A stretch of DNA of 64,000 nucleotides from Parabacteroides merdae ATCC 43184 (GCF_025151215.1 NZ_CP102286.1:1178001-1242000), one strand, 5' to 3'; numbered from the stretch's first letter, positions 1-8,927 are shown. Program-made: numbers and translations. The notes: a model not told the origin generated them from the letters alone.

Positions 1-577
1 CAGCATTGATGATCGCTCCGGAAACGGCGATGCCTTCTATTCCTGTTTCCATCAATGGTGCAATATCTTCAAACTCGATCCCTCCGATGGCAAAGATAGG
101 AATTTCAAGGCCAGCTTCTCTGCATTGTTCCATGATTTTTCGATACCCTTCCAACCCCAACACCGGACTCAGGTTCTTTTTGGTCTCGGTGTAGCGGTAG
201 GGGCCCAAGCCTATGTAAGAAGCTCCTTCCCGATCTGCTTTCAGGATATCTTCGAACGTGTTGGCTGTTGCCCCCACCAGGAAAAGATCCTCTTTCCCTT
301 TTTCGATAATACGGTGCCAGGCTTCGGAGACCGGTATGTCGTTTTTACCTAAATGGACACAGTGAATACCGGCTTTGAAAGCCATTTCCAGATCGTCGTC
401 CAGACAGCAGGCGCAATCCGTATCGCAGTCAAACAGGGTAAAATGGGCGATTGCTTTGGCAACTTCCAGGTTCAAATTCTCTTTCATGCGGAGCTGTACC
501 CAAGTACAACCGCCTTTGGTCACCATCTTGACCTCATCCAGTTCTGTGTATTTATTCGTACGGTGTGTGATGAACAT
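1..577 (-). CDS. thiE: Thiamine-phosphate synthase, C-terminus cut by window edge
   Basis: Joins HMP pyrophosphate and the thiazole phosphate to give thiamine phosphate in the cytoplasm. The reverse-strand reading gives MFITHRTNKY, then GGCTWVQLRMKE (pyrophosphate/HMP site), a CVHLGKND segment, GATANT, GLGPYRYTETK and AIGGI, the ordered motifs of the ThiE TIM barrel. The ORF is open to base 1, so the last part lies outside the window. ATG 577 is chosen because it begins the family-like N-terminus. An in-frame ATG at 652 would add 25 residues that do not look like ThiE and would overlap the upstream stop. It is the last visible gene of the riboswitch-controlled thiD-tenI-thiE operon. Confidence 0.9.
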   Translation of the reverse strand, partial: MFITHRTNKYTELDEVKMVTKGGCTWVQLRMKENLNLEVAKAIAHFTLFDCDTDCACCLDDDLEMAFKAGIHCVHLGKNDIPVSEAWHRIIEKGKEDLFLVGATANTFEDILKADREGASYIGLGPYRYTETKKNLSPVLGLEGYRKIMEQCREAGLEIPIFAIGGIEFEDIAPLMETGIEGIAVSGAIINA

Positions 578-642
578 CAACCGATTAGTACCGGTAAAAC
601 AGGCATACCTTCCTCTACCTGCACTTGTATATAAAAAATCGT

Positions 643-1242
643 CTAATTCCATGCTTGTAGCTTTTTATATTGTGTGATAATAGAATCCTCTTTATCTGCC
701 GAAGGGGAGTTTCCCCAAACTGCTCCCAACACGGCAGCTCCCCCGAAGCGGAAAGGGCGTAGAAGGGGAAGGGTCGTCAGGTCTATGCCTCCTAAGGCTA
801 TGACTTTATCATTGATGATCCCGGCATTGGAAGCCTGTCTGAGTGTTTCCGGCTTGAAACCGTTCCCATAACCTTCTTTGGATATGCTTTGAAAAATCGG
901 GCTAAGAAACAGATAGTCGAGTTTCCCGAACTGTTCGAGTTCCTCGATCGAATGGCATGAACAGCTGATTGTGCCTGTAAAACCGTCTGGCGACTGGTTG
1001 TTGCGTCTGTTCAGGTGTATGCCGCCTAGGCCATATTCTACTGCCAGGTTGAAACAGTCATGAAGCACGACTTTCGGATAGTAGATATCCGGAATCCGAT
1101 CCAGCAACTTGCGCAATTCATTTGCTTCGCTATCCGGTTTACGCAGGTGAAGATGTTGCATCCCTTCATCAAACAGATGTGAAAGGATGCAATCCTCTCC
1201 CTTGAAAAAATAGGGCGAAGTAATAACGATCAGCTTTTTCAT
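643..1242 (-). CDS. TenI-like ThiE paralogue (thiamine phosphate synthase superfamily)
   Basis: A 199-residue TIM-barrel protein of the ThiE/TenI superfamily. Visible motifs are an N-terminal KLIVITSP strand, HLHLRKPD near residue 30, GGIHLNRRN, SCSCHS, FLSPIFQSISKEGYG and ALGGID near residue 150. The strict ThiE motifs GATxHS and GPxxxTxTK are altered, so it may act like TenI (thiazole aromatisation in Bacillus) or be a divergent synthase; this is inference. Its start overlaps the thiD stop by four bases (ATGA), so the two are translationally coupled. Confidence 0.8.
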   Translation of the reverse strand: MKKLIVITSPYFFKGEDCILSHLFDEGMQHLHLRKPDSEANELRKLLDRIPDIYYPKVVLHDCFNLAVEYGLGGIHLNRRNNQSPDGFTGTISCSCHSIEELEQFGKLDYLFLSPIFQSISKEGYGNGFKPETLRQASNAGIINDKVIALGGIDLTTLPLLRPFRFGGAAVLGAVWGNSPSADKEDSIITQYKKLQAWN

Positions 1243-2078
1243 ACTTCTATTTTTATGAGGGGAACCGGATCGAAAAAATGATTGAGAGGTCCGTGTCCAT
1301 GTCCAGTCTCAACATTGGCCCCGGCATGAAGGGCTGCCGTTATGTAATCTTTTGCCGCACGTACAGCATCTGGCAGTTCTTTTCCTAAAGCCATATAGGC
1401 GGCGATGGCGGACGAGAGTGTGCAACCTGTACCGTGTGTATTTTGAGTCTGAATGGTCGGCACAGCCAGTCGGAGCGGAGCTTCATCGTGTGTAAACAAA
1501 ATATCGGCCATTTCTTTACCTTCCAAGTGGCCGCCTTTCATCAATACGGCACGGCATCCCAAGACCAACAGCTTTTGTGCGGCTATTTCCATTTCTTCCT
1601 CGTTGCGTATCTGCATACCGGAGAGAAAGGCTGCTTCGTCAATATTTGGGGTGATCAGTGTGACGCGGTGGAAAAGTTCTTTCACGATGACTTCGATGGT
1701 TTCATCTTCTATCAGCTTGCTGCCGCTTGTCGAAATCATAACTGGGTCGAGAATGATTTTCGACGGGCAGAAATGATCGATTGAGCAGGCAACGATCCGG
1801 GCTGCTTCCCAGTTATGCAACATCCCGATCTTAACGGCATCGACGGTTAAGTCTTCGAATACGGCATGAATTTGCCCTTCGACGATTTCTGGAGAAACTG
1901 CGTGTATGCCTCTTACTCCCTGTGTGTTTTGGGCTGTGATCGATGTGATGGCAGAGGTTCCGAAGACTCCTAAAGCCGAAAATGTTTTCAGATCCGCTTG
2001 TATTCCGGCACCACCACTACTGTCTGAACCAGCAATAGTAAGTGCCACCGGATAGCGAAACGTCGTGTTTATTTTCAT
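1239..2078 (-). CDS. thiD: Hydroxymethylpyrimidine/phosphomethylpyrimidine kinase
   Basis: Phosphorylates HMP to HMP-P and then HMP-PP for thiamin synthesis. The ribokinase-like fold is clear: [20 protein letters not shown] at the N-terminus, [16 protein letters not shown], a DPVM substrate segment, [15 protein letters not shown] and the anion-hole [15 protein letters not shown] near residue 220. ATG 2078 (MKINTT) is preferred over an ATG four codons upstream. First gene of the operon, directly behind the TPP riboswitch. The length of about 279 residues is usual for the family. Confidence 0.95.
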   Translation of the reverse strand: MKINTTFRYPVALTIAGSDSSGGAGIQADLKTFSALGVFGTSAITSITAQNTQGVRGIHAVSPEIVEGQIHAVFEDLTVDAVKIGMLHNWEAARIVACSIDHFCPSKIILDPVMISTSGSKLIEDETIEVIVKELFHRVTLITPNIDEAAFLSGMQIRNEEEMEIAAQKLLVLGCRAVLMKGGHLEGKEMADILFTHDEAPLRLAVPTIQTQNTHGTGCTLSSAIAAYMALGKELPDAVRAAKDYITAALHAGANVETGHGHGPLNHFFDPVPLIKIEV

Positions 2079-2111
2079 TTCTATATACAAAAGGAGGGAA
2101 AAAGCCTAATC

Positions 2112-2197
2112 TGTTCTTTCCTACGGCGGCATTACCCGCATCAGGTTCATGAGGGTATAATCTCAGCCCGTTAACAGTATGGCACCCCTTTCGGGAG
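2112..2197 (-). promoter_or_regulatory. TPP riboswitch (THI element)
   Basis: Read on the minus strand, the segment contains GGGGTGCC, CTGAGATTATACCC, GAACCTGATGCGGGTAATGCCG and the closing GTAGGAAAGAA in order, which is the conserved core of the thiamin pyrophosphate riboswitch. It sits about 35 bases ahead of thiD. By family knowledge TPP binding should lower expression of thiD-tenI-thiE. Confidence 0.95.
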
Positions 2198-2198
2198 A

Positions 2199-2206
2199 CA
2201 AAGGTA
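2199..2206 (-). promoter_or_regulatory. -7 box for the thi operon
   Basis: The minus strand reads TACCTTTG, matching the Bacteroidetes TAnnTTTG consensus, and places a transcription start a few bases before the riboswitch. No clear -33 TTTG was found. Confidence 0.55.
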
Positions 2207-2294
2207 GGAAGATTTTTTGTAATTGGAATATAATGTGCGTGTTTTGGAACACTCTGTAAAAAGAATCTGTTATACTTTTGCAGCGGTTTATTTA

Positions 2295-2476
2295 GAAACT
2301 GTTTTGATTTTTTACCAACAGCTTATTTTGCTGTTGGTTTTGTCTATGCTTTGAGTATCTTTTGGTCATATCCGTCCTGCTCCTTCGCTAGATAGCCCGC
2401 TATCTTTCTCATTAGGGTGACGAATATGTTCCAAAAAGCTATCTCGAATCATGAGGTAAAAAATAAAAACAGTTTC
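2295..2476. repeat. 182-bp nested inverted-repeat structure
   Basis: Outer arms 2295-2316 and 2455-2476 are 22 bases each and reverse-complementary with one mismatch. A second pair lies inside (2357-2376 with 2419-2438, several mismatches), and side hairpins occur at about 2314-2337 (AACAGC...GCTGTT) and 2390-2404 (GATAGC...GCTATC). The whole block could fold into one branched cruciform or RNA. It fills the space between the thi operon and the DUF5686 gene. A -7-like TACTTTTG lies just upstream at 2273-2280, so it may be a 5' leader. A MITE-like element is equally possible. Confidence 0.7.
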
Positions 2477-2514
2477 TTGGGAATAAAGTAAAAATAAAAG
2501 GATAAAAAATCGTG

Positions 2515-5070
2515 ATGGGGAAGAAGATTGTTTTTTTGCTGGCATCCTTGTTTACGGTATGGATAGCAAACGGACAGAATACTATTATAAAGGGAGTTGT
2601 AACCGATTCAATTACAGGAGAAAGATTACCTTATGTTTCTCTTATATTTAAAGGAACGACAATTGGAACAGCAACTGACGGGGATGGCAACTTTTCATTC
2701 TCCGCTTTGACCGATGTCAAGAATTTGGAGGTATCTTATTTAGGGTATGACACGAAAGAAGTGAAGGTCATTCCGGGTAAAACGAATAATCTGAAAATAA
2801 AATTGGCTCCGAACGGGATCACGTTGAATGAGGTCGTCGTAAAGCCCAAGAAGGAGAAATACAGCAAGAAAGAGAATCCGGCCGTTAAGTTTGTAAAGCA
2901 AGTGATTGCTTCACGGGAAAGCAATGATCCGCGTAACCACGATTATTTCCAATACGATCAATATGAGAAGATGGTCTTTGCGATGAATGACTATCATCCC
3001 AAACCCAAAAAGAACGGAAAACCGGGCAAATTCGATTTTCTGATCGATTTTGTCGATACGCTTGATGTCGGTACGACTATTCTTCCGGTGTCGGAAAAGG
3101 AAAAGGTGGAATCTGTCTATTACCGTAAAGAGCCGAAGTCGGAAAAGCGTATTGTGAAAGGAAACAAGTCATCAGGTGTGGATGAGATATTCTCGCGTGA
3201 TGGTATCCAGCAGTTTTTGAATGAGGTTTTCCGGGAAGTCGATATTTTCAAGAATGATATTCCTCTGTTTTTACAGAGATTTGTCAGTCCGCTGTCTACT
3301 ATCGGACCGAATTATTACAAATATTATCTGCTCGATACGTTAAATGTGAACGGACAGAAATGTGTGGATTTGGGGTTTGTTCCTTTCAACTCGGAAACAT
3401 TTGGTTTCACCGGCCATCTGTTTGTTACACTTGATTCTACGTTCTTTGTACAGAAGGCAATTTTGAATGTCCCCAAAGACATCAACCTGAACTTCGTTTC
3501 CGGAATGACGATCGAACAGACATTCGAACGCACGCCCGACAGTACCCGGATCATTACGAAGGACGACATCAACGTCAACTTCAAATTGAGCGAGAAATCG
3601 AAAGGTATGTATGCGCGGCGATTGAATATCTACAGCAACCATTCTTTTGATGAACCCGATGCCGAACGGGCGCTTGTGTTTAAGGAGAGTGCACCCGTCA
3701 TTACGCTAAAAGACGCTTATCAGCAATCGGAGGATTTTTGGACAAGTAACCGTCCGGAGGAGGCAATAAAGAAGAATCCGAACTCGGTCGAAAAGCTGAT
3801 GGCTAAATTCCGTTCTGTTCCGATCTTTTATATAACGGAGAAAGTAGTTTCAGTCCTCGTGTCCGGCTATATCCCGACGAATAAGGACCCGCTGAAAAGT
3901 AAATTTGAGTTCGGGCCCATGAACACGGCAATCAGTGGCAATGCAATCGAAGGAGCCCGTTTCCGTGTGGGAGGAACAACAACGACGGCATTTAGCAGGA
4001 ACCTGTTTTTTGACGGATATATGGCGTATGGAACAAAAGATGAAAAGCTGAAATATGATGCTCTTGTCGAGTATTCGTTCAATGATCGTAAAGAATACCG
4101 TAAGGAATTTCCGCTGAACTCGATCCGCCTGGAATATATGTACGATATCAACCAGTTGGGACAGCAATACATGTATGCCAGCAAGGATAATATGTTCTTG
4201 GCCTGGAAACGCCAGAAAGATACACGGGCCACTTATCTGCGGCAAGCTGAACTGACCTACTACCACGAACATTATAATGGTCTGGCTTATGGGGCTGTCA
4301 TCCGTAACCGTCGCGAATATGCAACCGAATATGCGGTGTTTGACCGGATCGGACCGGATGGAGCCATTAGCCCGGTCAAGAGCTATGATATGACGGAACT
4401 GGAGTTGAAATTCCGTTATGCCAAGGATGAAAAGTTCTACCAGACACGTAACCTTCGCTATCCGATTACTTTCGATGCGCTGATCTTCAATTTCAGCCAT
4501 GTAATGGCAAAGAAAGATTTGCTGGGTTCATCGTACGATTATCACCGTACGGATATCGGTATTCAGAAGCGTTTCTGGTTCTCGGCTTTCGGTTATGTCG
4601 ATCTTATCACGAAAGCGGGAAAAGTATGGAACAAGGTTCCATATCCTTTGTTGATCCTGCCGAATGCAAATCTTTCGTATACGATCCAGCCGGAATCTTA
4701 TACGAACATGAATGCGATGGAGTTCATCAGCGACGAATATGCCTCCTGGGATTTGACATATTACATGAACGGAAACTTGTTGAACCGCCTGCCGCTTGTC
4801 AAGAAGTTGAAATGGAGAGAAGTATTCTGTTTCCGCGGCCTATGGGGACATCTGACCGACAAGAACAATCCGATGAATGGGGGAGAGGGGCTGTATCTTT
4901 TCCCTAACGGTTCGTACACCTTGGGCAAAGCTCCTTATATGGAAGCCAGTATCGGCATTGAAAACATCTTTAAGTTCCTTCGCCTTGATTACGTATGGCG
5001 TTTGAACTATCGCGACCATCCGGGTATCCAGACGAAAGGGGTTCGGTTCATGATGCGAATGTCATTCTGA
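2515..5070 (+). CDS. DUF5686-type outer-membrane protein with carboxypeptidase-regulatory-like domain
   Basis: An 851-residue exported protein. It starts with a signal peptide (MGKKIVFLLASLFTVW...NGQ), followed at about residues 22-110 by the beta-sandwich seen in Bacteroidetes envelope proteins (IKGVVTDSITGERLPYVS, GTATDGDGNFSF, LNEVVV). The rest is a long region ending in aromatic-rich strands and a terminal RMSF, as in outer-membrane barrels. It matches the architecture annotated as DUF5686 in Bacteroidales; the role is not known. The first codon chosen is ATG 2515 rather than the adjacent GTG 2512. It stands alone and converges on the barrel gene at 5177. Confidence 0.8.
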   Translation: MGKKIVFLLASLFTVWIANGQNTIIKGVVTDSITGERLPYVSLIFKGTTIGTATDGDGNFSFSALTDVKNLEVSYLGYDTKEVKVIPGKTNNLKIKLAPNGITLNEVVVKPKKEKYSKKENPAVKFVKQVIASRESNDPRNHDYFQYDQYEKMVFAMNDYHPKPKKNGKPGKFDFLIDFVDTLDVGTTILPVSEKEKVESVYYRKEPKSEKRIVKGNKSSGVDEIFSRDGIQQFLNEVFREVDIFKNDIPLFLQRFVSPLSTIGPNYYKYYLLDTLNVNGQKCVDLGFVPFNSETFGFTGHLFVTLDSTFFVQKAILNVPKDINLNFVSGMTIEQTFERTPDSTRIITKDDINVNFKLSEKSKGMYARRLNIYSNHSFDEPDAERALVFKESAPVITLKDAYQQSEDFWTSNRPEEAIKKNPNSVEKLMAKFRSVPIFYITEKVVSVLVSGYIPTNKDPLKSKFEFGPMNTAISGNAIEGARFRVGGTTTTAFSRNLFFDGYMAYGTKDEKLKYDALVEYSFNDRKEYRKEFPLNSIRLEYMYDINQLGQQYMYASKDNMFLAWKRQKDTRATYLRQAELTYYHEHYNGLAYGAVIRNRREYATEYAVFDRIGPDGAISPVKSYDMTELELKFRYAKDEKFYQTRNLRYPITFDALIFNFSHVMAKKDLLGSSYDYHRTDIGIQKRFWFSAFGYVDLITKAGKVWNKVPYPLLILPNANLSYTIQPESYTNMNAMEFISDEYASWDLTYYMNGNLLNRLPLVKKLKWREVFCFRGLWGHLTDKNNPMNGGEGLYLFPNGSYTLGKAPYMEASIGIENIFKFLRLDYVWRLNYRDHPGIQTKGVRFMMRMSF

Positions 5071-5085
5071 TATTATGTTTTTTCA

Positions 5086-5144
5086 GGCACGGATTTCACG
5101 GACAACTGTTTTCTTTTCGTGGTGGTTTCCGTGTAATCCATGCC
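5086..5144. terminator. Inverted repeat between convergent genes
   Basis: Arms GGCACGGATTTCACGGA (5086-5102) and its near complement at 5128-5144 match at 15 of 17 positions with a 25-base loop. The position between two convergent stops suggests a bidirectional terminator. The motif resembles a dispersed Bacteroidales repeat, but that is from memory only. Confidence 0.55.
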
Positions 5145-5176
5145 TAAATTATAGAAAGTTGGATTTATTTCCCTTC

Positions 5177-6451
5177 TTAGAAAGCCTCTGTCATATTCAT
5201 ATAGACCTGCATGCCCGGCTGCCCGGGTTCTTTCCCTACGTCCAGTCTGAAGTTTTTTCCCGGTTGCATCTGAAAGCGGAGGCCGGCTCCGAAATTTAGT
5301 TTCCATTTATTCCAGTCAAAAGGAGTTTCCCCGATCGTTCCGGTTCCGACCCATGCCACAAAACCGCATTTTGCCCAAAAATTCCCGCTTTTGTATTTGG
5401 CCGGAGAGCCGAACATATGACGGTATTCAACGATTCCGTAAGCCATCGACTTGTCCCGGTACTTGCCCATATAGTAACCACGAAGGTCGAAAGGAGAACC
5501 GAAAGTCGGGAGTTCCGTAAAAGGAATGTCCCCTAAGCCGATCTGGCTTTTGGCAATCCAGGCAAGCGTACTGCGTGGACGAAATACGTTTTTAAACTGT
5601 CGGTATTCAAGCTCGATGATCTCGTAGTTATAAGCGCCTCCCCAATATTTACCGAACAATTTGAAATTAGCTCCTAACAACATACCGCGCGTAGGTGTCG
5701 CCACATCATCACGAGTGTCATATTGGATAAGTCCGCCGATACCGACGTTGAAGTATTTCCTTTTGAACTGTTGGAAATAGGGATCTTCCTCCATCACCGG
5801 ATTAACATCCGAAACCTTTGTGTAGTTCAAGTCAAACAAGCCGCCTAAATAAAAATGTGGGCGGACTTCCCATACGAATCGGGGGTACAATTGAAAATAG
5901 CTTCGATGAAACCGAGTAGTGGAATCACCCCTTTCGAGATTCTCCGCCTTTTCAAATCCTTTCCCGTAATAGTGTGAAGGCTCGTTCCGATAACCATAAT
6001 TCATATAGATACGGAAACGGTTTTCATTGAAGAAAAACGTTCCAGCGCCAGCTACAACAATGGTCCCATTTATAGACAGGTTCAAACCGGCAGGCAGGAA
6101 AGAACGTTGGGAAATAGTGTCTTGTTTATTCATTCGGAAGCTGGCAAGGACGGCACCACCCACACCGAACGAAGCTTCTGGTGTATATGAAGGACCGCCC
6201 AGTACAGACCACCATATGTTTTTGTGGGCCCGGATGGAATCTTTACGCAATTGACGATAGTAACGTTTCAACTGCTTTTCGTTCAATTCCACTCCGTCTA
6301 CGATGACAGTCTTCTTTCGAGGCACGGTATCTGAAGGAGTCATTATTTCTTCAGAGGAGAGCGCAACGATATCGCGTTGTTCCTGAGCCTTTGCTGGCAA
6401 AGAAATCGCAAGTAAAGAGGCTCCCGCAAATACAACAATATATTTAAGCAT
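5177..6451 (-). CDS. BamA/TamA-family outer-membrane barrel protein
   Basis: 424 residues with a signal peptide (MLKYIVVFAGASLLAISLPAKAQ). After a short basic linker the protein is a run of alternating amphipathic strands, with family-like segments such as YDTRDDVATPTRGM, SPFDLRGYYMGKYRDKSM, YRHMF and a terminal GAGLRFQMQPGKNFRLDVGK. This is the C-terminal 16-strand bacterial surface antigen (D15) barrel without POTRA domains. By family it inserts in the outer membrane; a transport or assembly role is inferred only. No operon partner is seen. Confidence 0.82.
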   Translation of the reverse strand: MLKYIVVFAGASLLAISLPAKAQEQRDIVALSSEEIMTPSDTVPRKKTVIVDGVELNEKQLKRYYRQLRKDSIRAHKNIWWSVLGGPSYTPEASFGVGGAVLASFRMNKQDTISQRSFLPAGLNLSINGTIVVAGAGTFFFNENRFRIYMNYGYRNEPSHYYGKGFEKAENLERGDSTTRFHRSYFQLYPRFVWEVRPHFYLGGLFDLNYTKVSDVNPVMEEDPYFQQFKRKYFNVGIGGLIQYDTRDDVATPTRGMLLGANFKLFGKYWGGAYNYEIIELEYRQFKNVFRPRSTLAWIAKSQIGLGDIPFTELPTFGSPFDLRGYYMGKYRDKSMAYGIVEYRHMFGSPAKYKSGNFWAKCGFVAWVGTGTIGETPFDWNKWKLNFGAGLRFQMQPGKNFRLDVGKEPGQPGMQVYMNMTEAF

Positions 6452-6501
6452 TGACTAATCCTATTAATGAGGGCAAATGTAGAAAAAAAATCGGATTTAT
6501 T

Positions 6502-6645
6502 TCAGAGGGGCAAACGGAACCAAAAGGTCAGCCTTTCATCTTGCTGTAGATCTACATCTATTATTCCCCCGAATTTGTCGGTAATCATGGCAATATAGCA
6601 TGGGCTGTACAAAAAACGATTGTTTGTGTAAACAAACCATGTGTA
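6502..6645 (-). pseudogene. C-terminal remnant, possibly a histidine kinase ATPase domain
   Basis: An open minus-strand reading without a usable start ends at TGA 6502. It reads YIAMITDKFGGIIDVDL, then about a dozen residues later FWFRLPL and the stop. This resembles the end of a HATPase domain (G-G-x-I, then FxFxLP). A stop codon lies just upstream in frame, so only about 48 codons remain. The kinase origin is an inference from a short stretch. Confidence 0.4.
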
Positions 6646-6726
6646 TTAATTGTTATTAATTTAGAGATATTGTTTAATAACAGAACCTGGCAACCTTAAG
6701 AAGTCCTGACTGGCAGGCACACGAAG

Positions 6727-7263
6727 ATGAAAATTCAGTTTGAAATTAAGGAAAAATTGCCTGAGATTATTGCAGAAATAATGCATTCAGACAAGTGGCA
6801 AACGAAAATTCTTGAAAAAATGCATGGACTGGAGCGGATAACGATCAAGGATCCGAACTATAAGTCAGAAGCTTGTATCGAAATCTGGCAACATGAAATC
6901 CATATCCGGACAGCATGGTCCAATTATACTTATCGTATTTTTACGCGTGGAAATGCCGTCTGGTGTGAATACATCGGAGCCTATCGCGGTTTACTCGAAC
7001 AGAAGCTCTTGCCGTCTCTTACCCCCAAAATGAATATTTTGGATTCGGAAGTAGTGGAAAGTTCATTAACTGGGAATAAGAGGCAGACCTTGCGTACTTA
7101 TAGTTCGGAGAACTTGAAATTGAAGAACTTCCGTCGCGATAATTTCAAAGAAGAATATAATGTCACATCTCCGCAGGATCATCCGACTGTTGTATATGAC
7201 GAATATATAAAGGAAGGGATGCCAATGCCTTCTCCCTATGGGGACAGTCAGCAAAGTAAATAA
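6727..7263 (+). CDS. Hypothetical protein, 178 residues
   Basis: I do not recognise the family. The protein has no signal peptide or membrane segment, and is charged, with aromatic strands in the middle (IEIWQHEIHIRTAWSNYTYRIFTRGN, split here only as a region near residues 57-82) and a basic, proline-rich tail. The ATG is followed by strong coding character, and the stop is fused to a long terminator hairpin, so it appears to be a monocistronic gene. The preceding 80 bases are AT-rich and could hold its promoter. Confidence 0.65.
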   Translation: MKIQFEIKEKLPEIIAEIMHSDKWQTKILEKMHGLERITIKDPNYKSEACIEIWQHEIHIRTAWSNYTYRIFTRGNAVWCEYIGAYRGLLEQKLLPSLTPKMNILDSEVVESSLTGNKRQTLRTYSSENLKLKNFRRDNFKEEYNVTSPQDHPTVVYDEYIKEGMPMPSPYGDSQQSK

Positions 7264-7315
7264 CTACAAAAAGAAAGCACTTGGCTTCAGAACCAAATGC
7301 TTTCTTTTTGTAGTT
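7262..7315 (+). terminator. Long perfect terminator hairpin
   Basis: Arms 7262-7279 and 7298-7315 are perfectly complementary over 18 bases (AACTACAAAAAGAAAGCA), with a run of T in the distal arm. The stem begins inside the stop codon of the 178-residue gene. Confidence 0.85.
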
Positions 7316-7431
7316 ATTTGTCACTTTCGACAATATCTGTGTCGGTCGGTATCTAAAGTTCCAGCGATGAAATTGTCCCATTGCCATAAGTTCTGGTTTA
7401 TCGACAGACAGGTATATGTGAAATAAGATTA

Positions 7432-7455
7432 ATGATATGTTGCAAAACATATCAT
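7432..7455. repeat. Perfect 10-bp palindrome with 4-bp loop
   Basis: ATGATATGTT-GCAA-AACATATCAT followed by TTTT. It lies 70-90 bases upstream of the promoter of the thioredoxin-like gene. It could be an operator or a weak terminator. Confidence 0.6.
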
Positions 7456-7521
7456 TTTTGATCTGTTTATGCGATAAAACATATAAAAAACCTTGCTTTT
7501 CGGCTGAAAAGTGTTATATCA

Positions 7522-7554
7522 TTTGGCTAAATAGGGCTTTTGCCTGTATATTTG
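7522..7554 (+). promoter_or_regulatory. Promoter of the thioredoxin-like gene
   Basis: TTTG at 7522-7525 and TATATTTG at 7547-7554 are spaced as expected for a Bacteroidetes sigma-ABfr promoter. It implies a leader of roughly 120 bases (about 7560-7682) with complementary segments such as TCGGAG...CTCCGA; no known riboswitch was recognised there. Confidence 0.75.
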
Positions 7555-7682
7555 CAGCCGTTAAAAATAAGAAAGCGATCCTTTAGCGAAGGTGAAGCCC
7601 TTGTTTATTTCCTGAAAATCAGGAGTCGGAGAAAAAGGCAATTAAAGGATGCTCCGATTAAGTTTAACATAAAAATGATGAT

Positions 7683-8183
7683 ATGAAAGTAAGAGCTTAT
7701 GTTCTCTTTGTTGCGGTTGCATTGCTTGCTGTGTCTGCCGGAACTAAAAACGCAAAGCCGACAGTCGGCATTAACCCTGGCGACTTTGCTCCGAGAATAG
7801 AGTCTTTAGGAACCGAGAGCAATTTCAGTTTTCAAAATCATTCAGGACGTTACACATTGCTGAATTTCTGGGCAACTTACGATGCTGAATCGCGGGCTCG
7901 TAACGTTCAATTATGGAATGAAGTCAACAAGTTGAGTTCAGACAAGATTGCAATGTATTCGATCTCTTTAGACGAGAAAGAATCCATTTTTACTGAAACG
8001 GTAAAAGCCGACAAATTGGAAGGTACAAAGCAATTTCATGAAGAACTTGGCAGAAAGTCAGAATTGTTTGGGAAGTATAACCTGCAAAAGGGATTCTGTA
8101 ACTTCCTGATTGACGACAAGGGGGTTATTATTGCTGCCAATGTAGCCCCGGAAGATCTGACGAAGGTATTGAAGAAGGGTTAA
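7683..8183 (+). CDS. Exported thioredoxin-fold protein lacking CXXC
   Basis: 166 residues with a short signal peptide (MKVRAYVLFVAVALLAVSAG). The TlpA/AhpC-like fold is shown by GDFAPRIESLG, then TLLNFWATYDAESRARN where an active protein would have WATWCxxC, and later FLIDDKGVIIAANV. Both active-site cysteines are absent, so redox chemistry is unlikely and a binding role is inferred. Expression is from the promoter at 7522 with a long leader, and the gene ends in its own terminator. Confidence 0.8.
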   Translation: MKVRAYVLFVAVALLAVSAGTKNAKPTVGINPGDFAPRIESLGTESNFSFQNHSGRYTLLNFWATYDAESRARNVQLWNEVNKLSSDKIAMYSISLDEKESIFTETVKADKLEGTKQFHEELGRKSELFGKYNLQKGFCNFLIDDKGVIIAANVAPEDLTKVLKKG

Positions 8184-8200
8184 TCAGCAGATTATTAGCA

Positions 8201-8240
8201 AAAAAGAGTTGTCCTTATCAAAAGGGGCAGCTCTTTTTTT
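8201..8240 (+). terminator. Terminator of the thioredoxin-like gene
   Basis: AAAAAGAGTTGTCC and GGGGCAGCTCTTTTTTT form a stem followed by a T run. Confidence 0.8.
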
Positions 8241-8317
8241 ATTATATTAGTCTATTTTGTTGATTCTTCTTAGTAAGTAGTGCGGTGCGTATGCACTGTT
8301 TAATGGTGCCTTTGTCA

Positions 8318-8774
8318 TCATATCCTCGGCAACTGTTCATCACTGAGCATATCGACGATCCTGTAATTGCCATACAACGTTTTCATTTTAACCAGTGCAT
8401 AGCCTTTTTCCTGAATACAGCCGATAACAGCTGCGTTCTTTCCTTCCGGATAATTCTGCATGACGGCAAGAGCCTGCTCCGTCTTTTCATCCGGTAAGAT
8501 CACCAGCACCAGTCCTTCGTTGGCGATATGAAGCGGATCAAGTCCTAAAATCTCTGAAGCGCCGCGCACGGCATCGGGAATCGGGAGCAATGTGGACACC
8601 TTTGGGAACGACGCCGATTACGCATCCGCCATGATCTTGTTCCAACAAGGATTTGCGGAAAGCAGGATAGAAGATGCTGCTTATCAGTTGGTGCGTCATT
8701 CGTCCGCCGCCACCGTGTGCCAATAACACACAGTCGGAATCGGAGAAAGGAATGGGACAATTTGTCGTTATCAT
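8318..8774 (-). pseudogene. hypE: hypE remnant with large internal deletion
   Basis: HypE dehydrates the carbamoyl group on its own C-terminus to make the cyanide ligand of [NiFe] hydrogenase. The first part (from ATG 8774) shows the N-terminus, VLLAHGGGGRMTHQLISSIF, to about residue 50. In another frame the C-terminal domain follows: IPDAVRGASEILGLDPLHIANEG, then AAVIG and the end QLPRI. A normal HypE has about 340 residues; here the total is about 150, so roughly 190 residues of the ATP-binding core are gone and the frame is broken at the join near 8590. The usual terminal cysteine is also missing. Non-functional. Confidence 0.88.
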
Positions 8775-8783
8775 ATTCTGTAT

Positions 8784-8927
8784 CTATTTATATCTATAGT
8801 AAGCAGCACAAACCCCTTCCGAAGAAACCATCGGTGCACCGATCGGATGCTCGGGTGTGCAAATCGTTCCAAAGAAAGGGCAGTCTTTCGTTTGTTTTGT
8901 TCCTCGCATAATATCACCAGCGATGCA
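8784..8927 (-). pseudogene. hypD: hypD C-terminal remnant
   Basis: Upstream of hypE on the same strand the reading CIAGDIMRGTKQTKDCPFFG, CTPEHPIG, MVSSEGVCAAYYRYK and stop is the end of HypD, the Fe-S scaffold for the Fe(CN)2CO cofactor. The rest of hypD is absent. Two conserved positions differ from the family: the second cysteine of the first motif, and the cysteine before MVSSEG, which is proline here. The reading stays open beyond 8927 toward hypF, but that part does not resemble HypD. Confidence 0.8.

Noticed and set aside
3850..4500. Long antisense ORF inside the DUF5686 gene
   Set aside because: It mirrors the codon structure of the forward gene, and the forward frame has a signal peptide and domain match.
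8318..8774. Two separate short genes in place of hypE
   Set aside because: The two pieces match the start and end of one HypE protein in order on the same strand.
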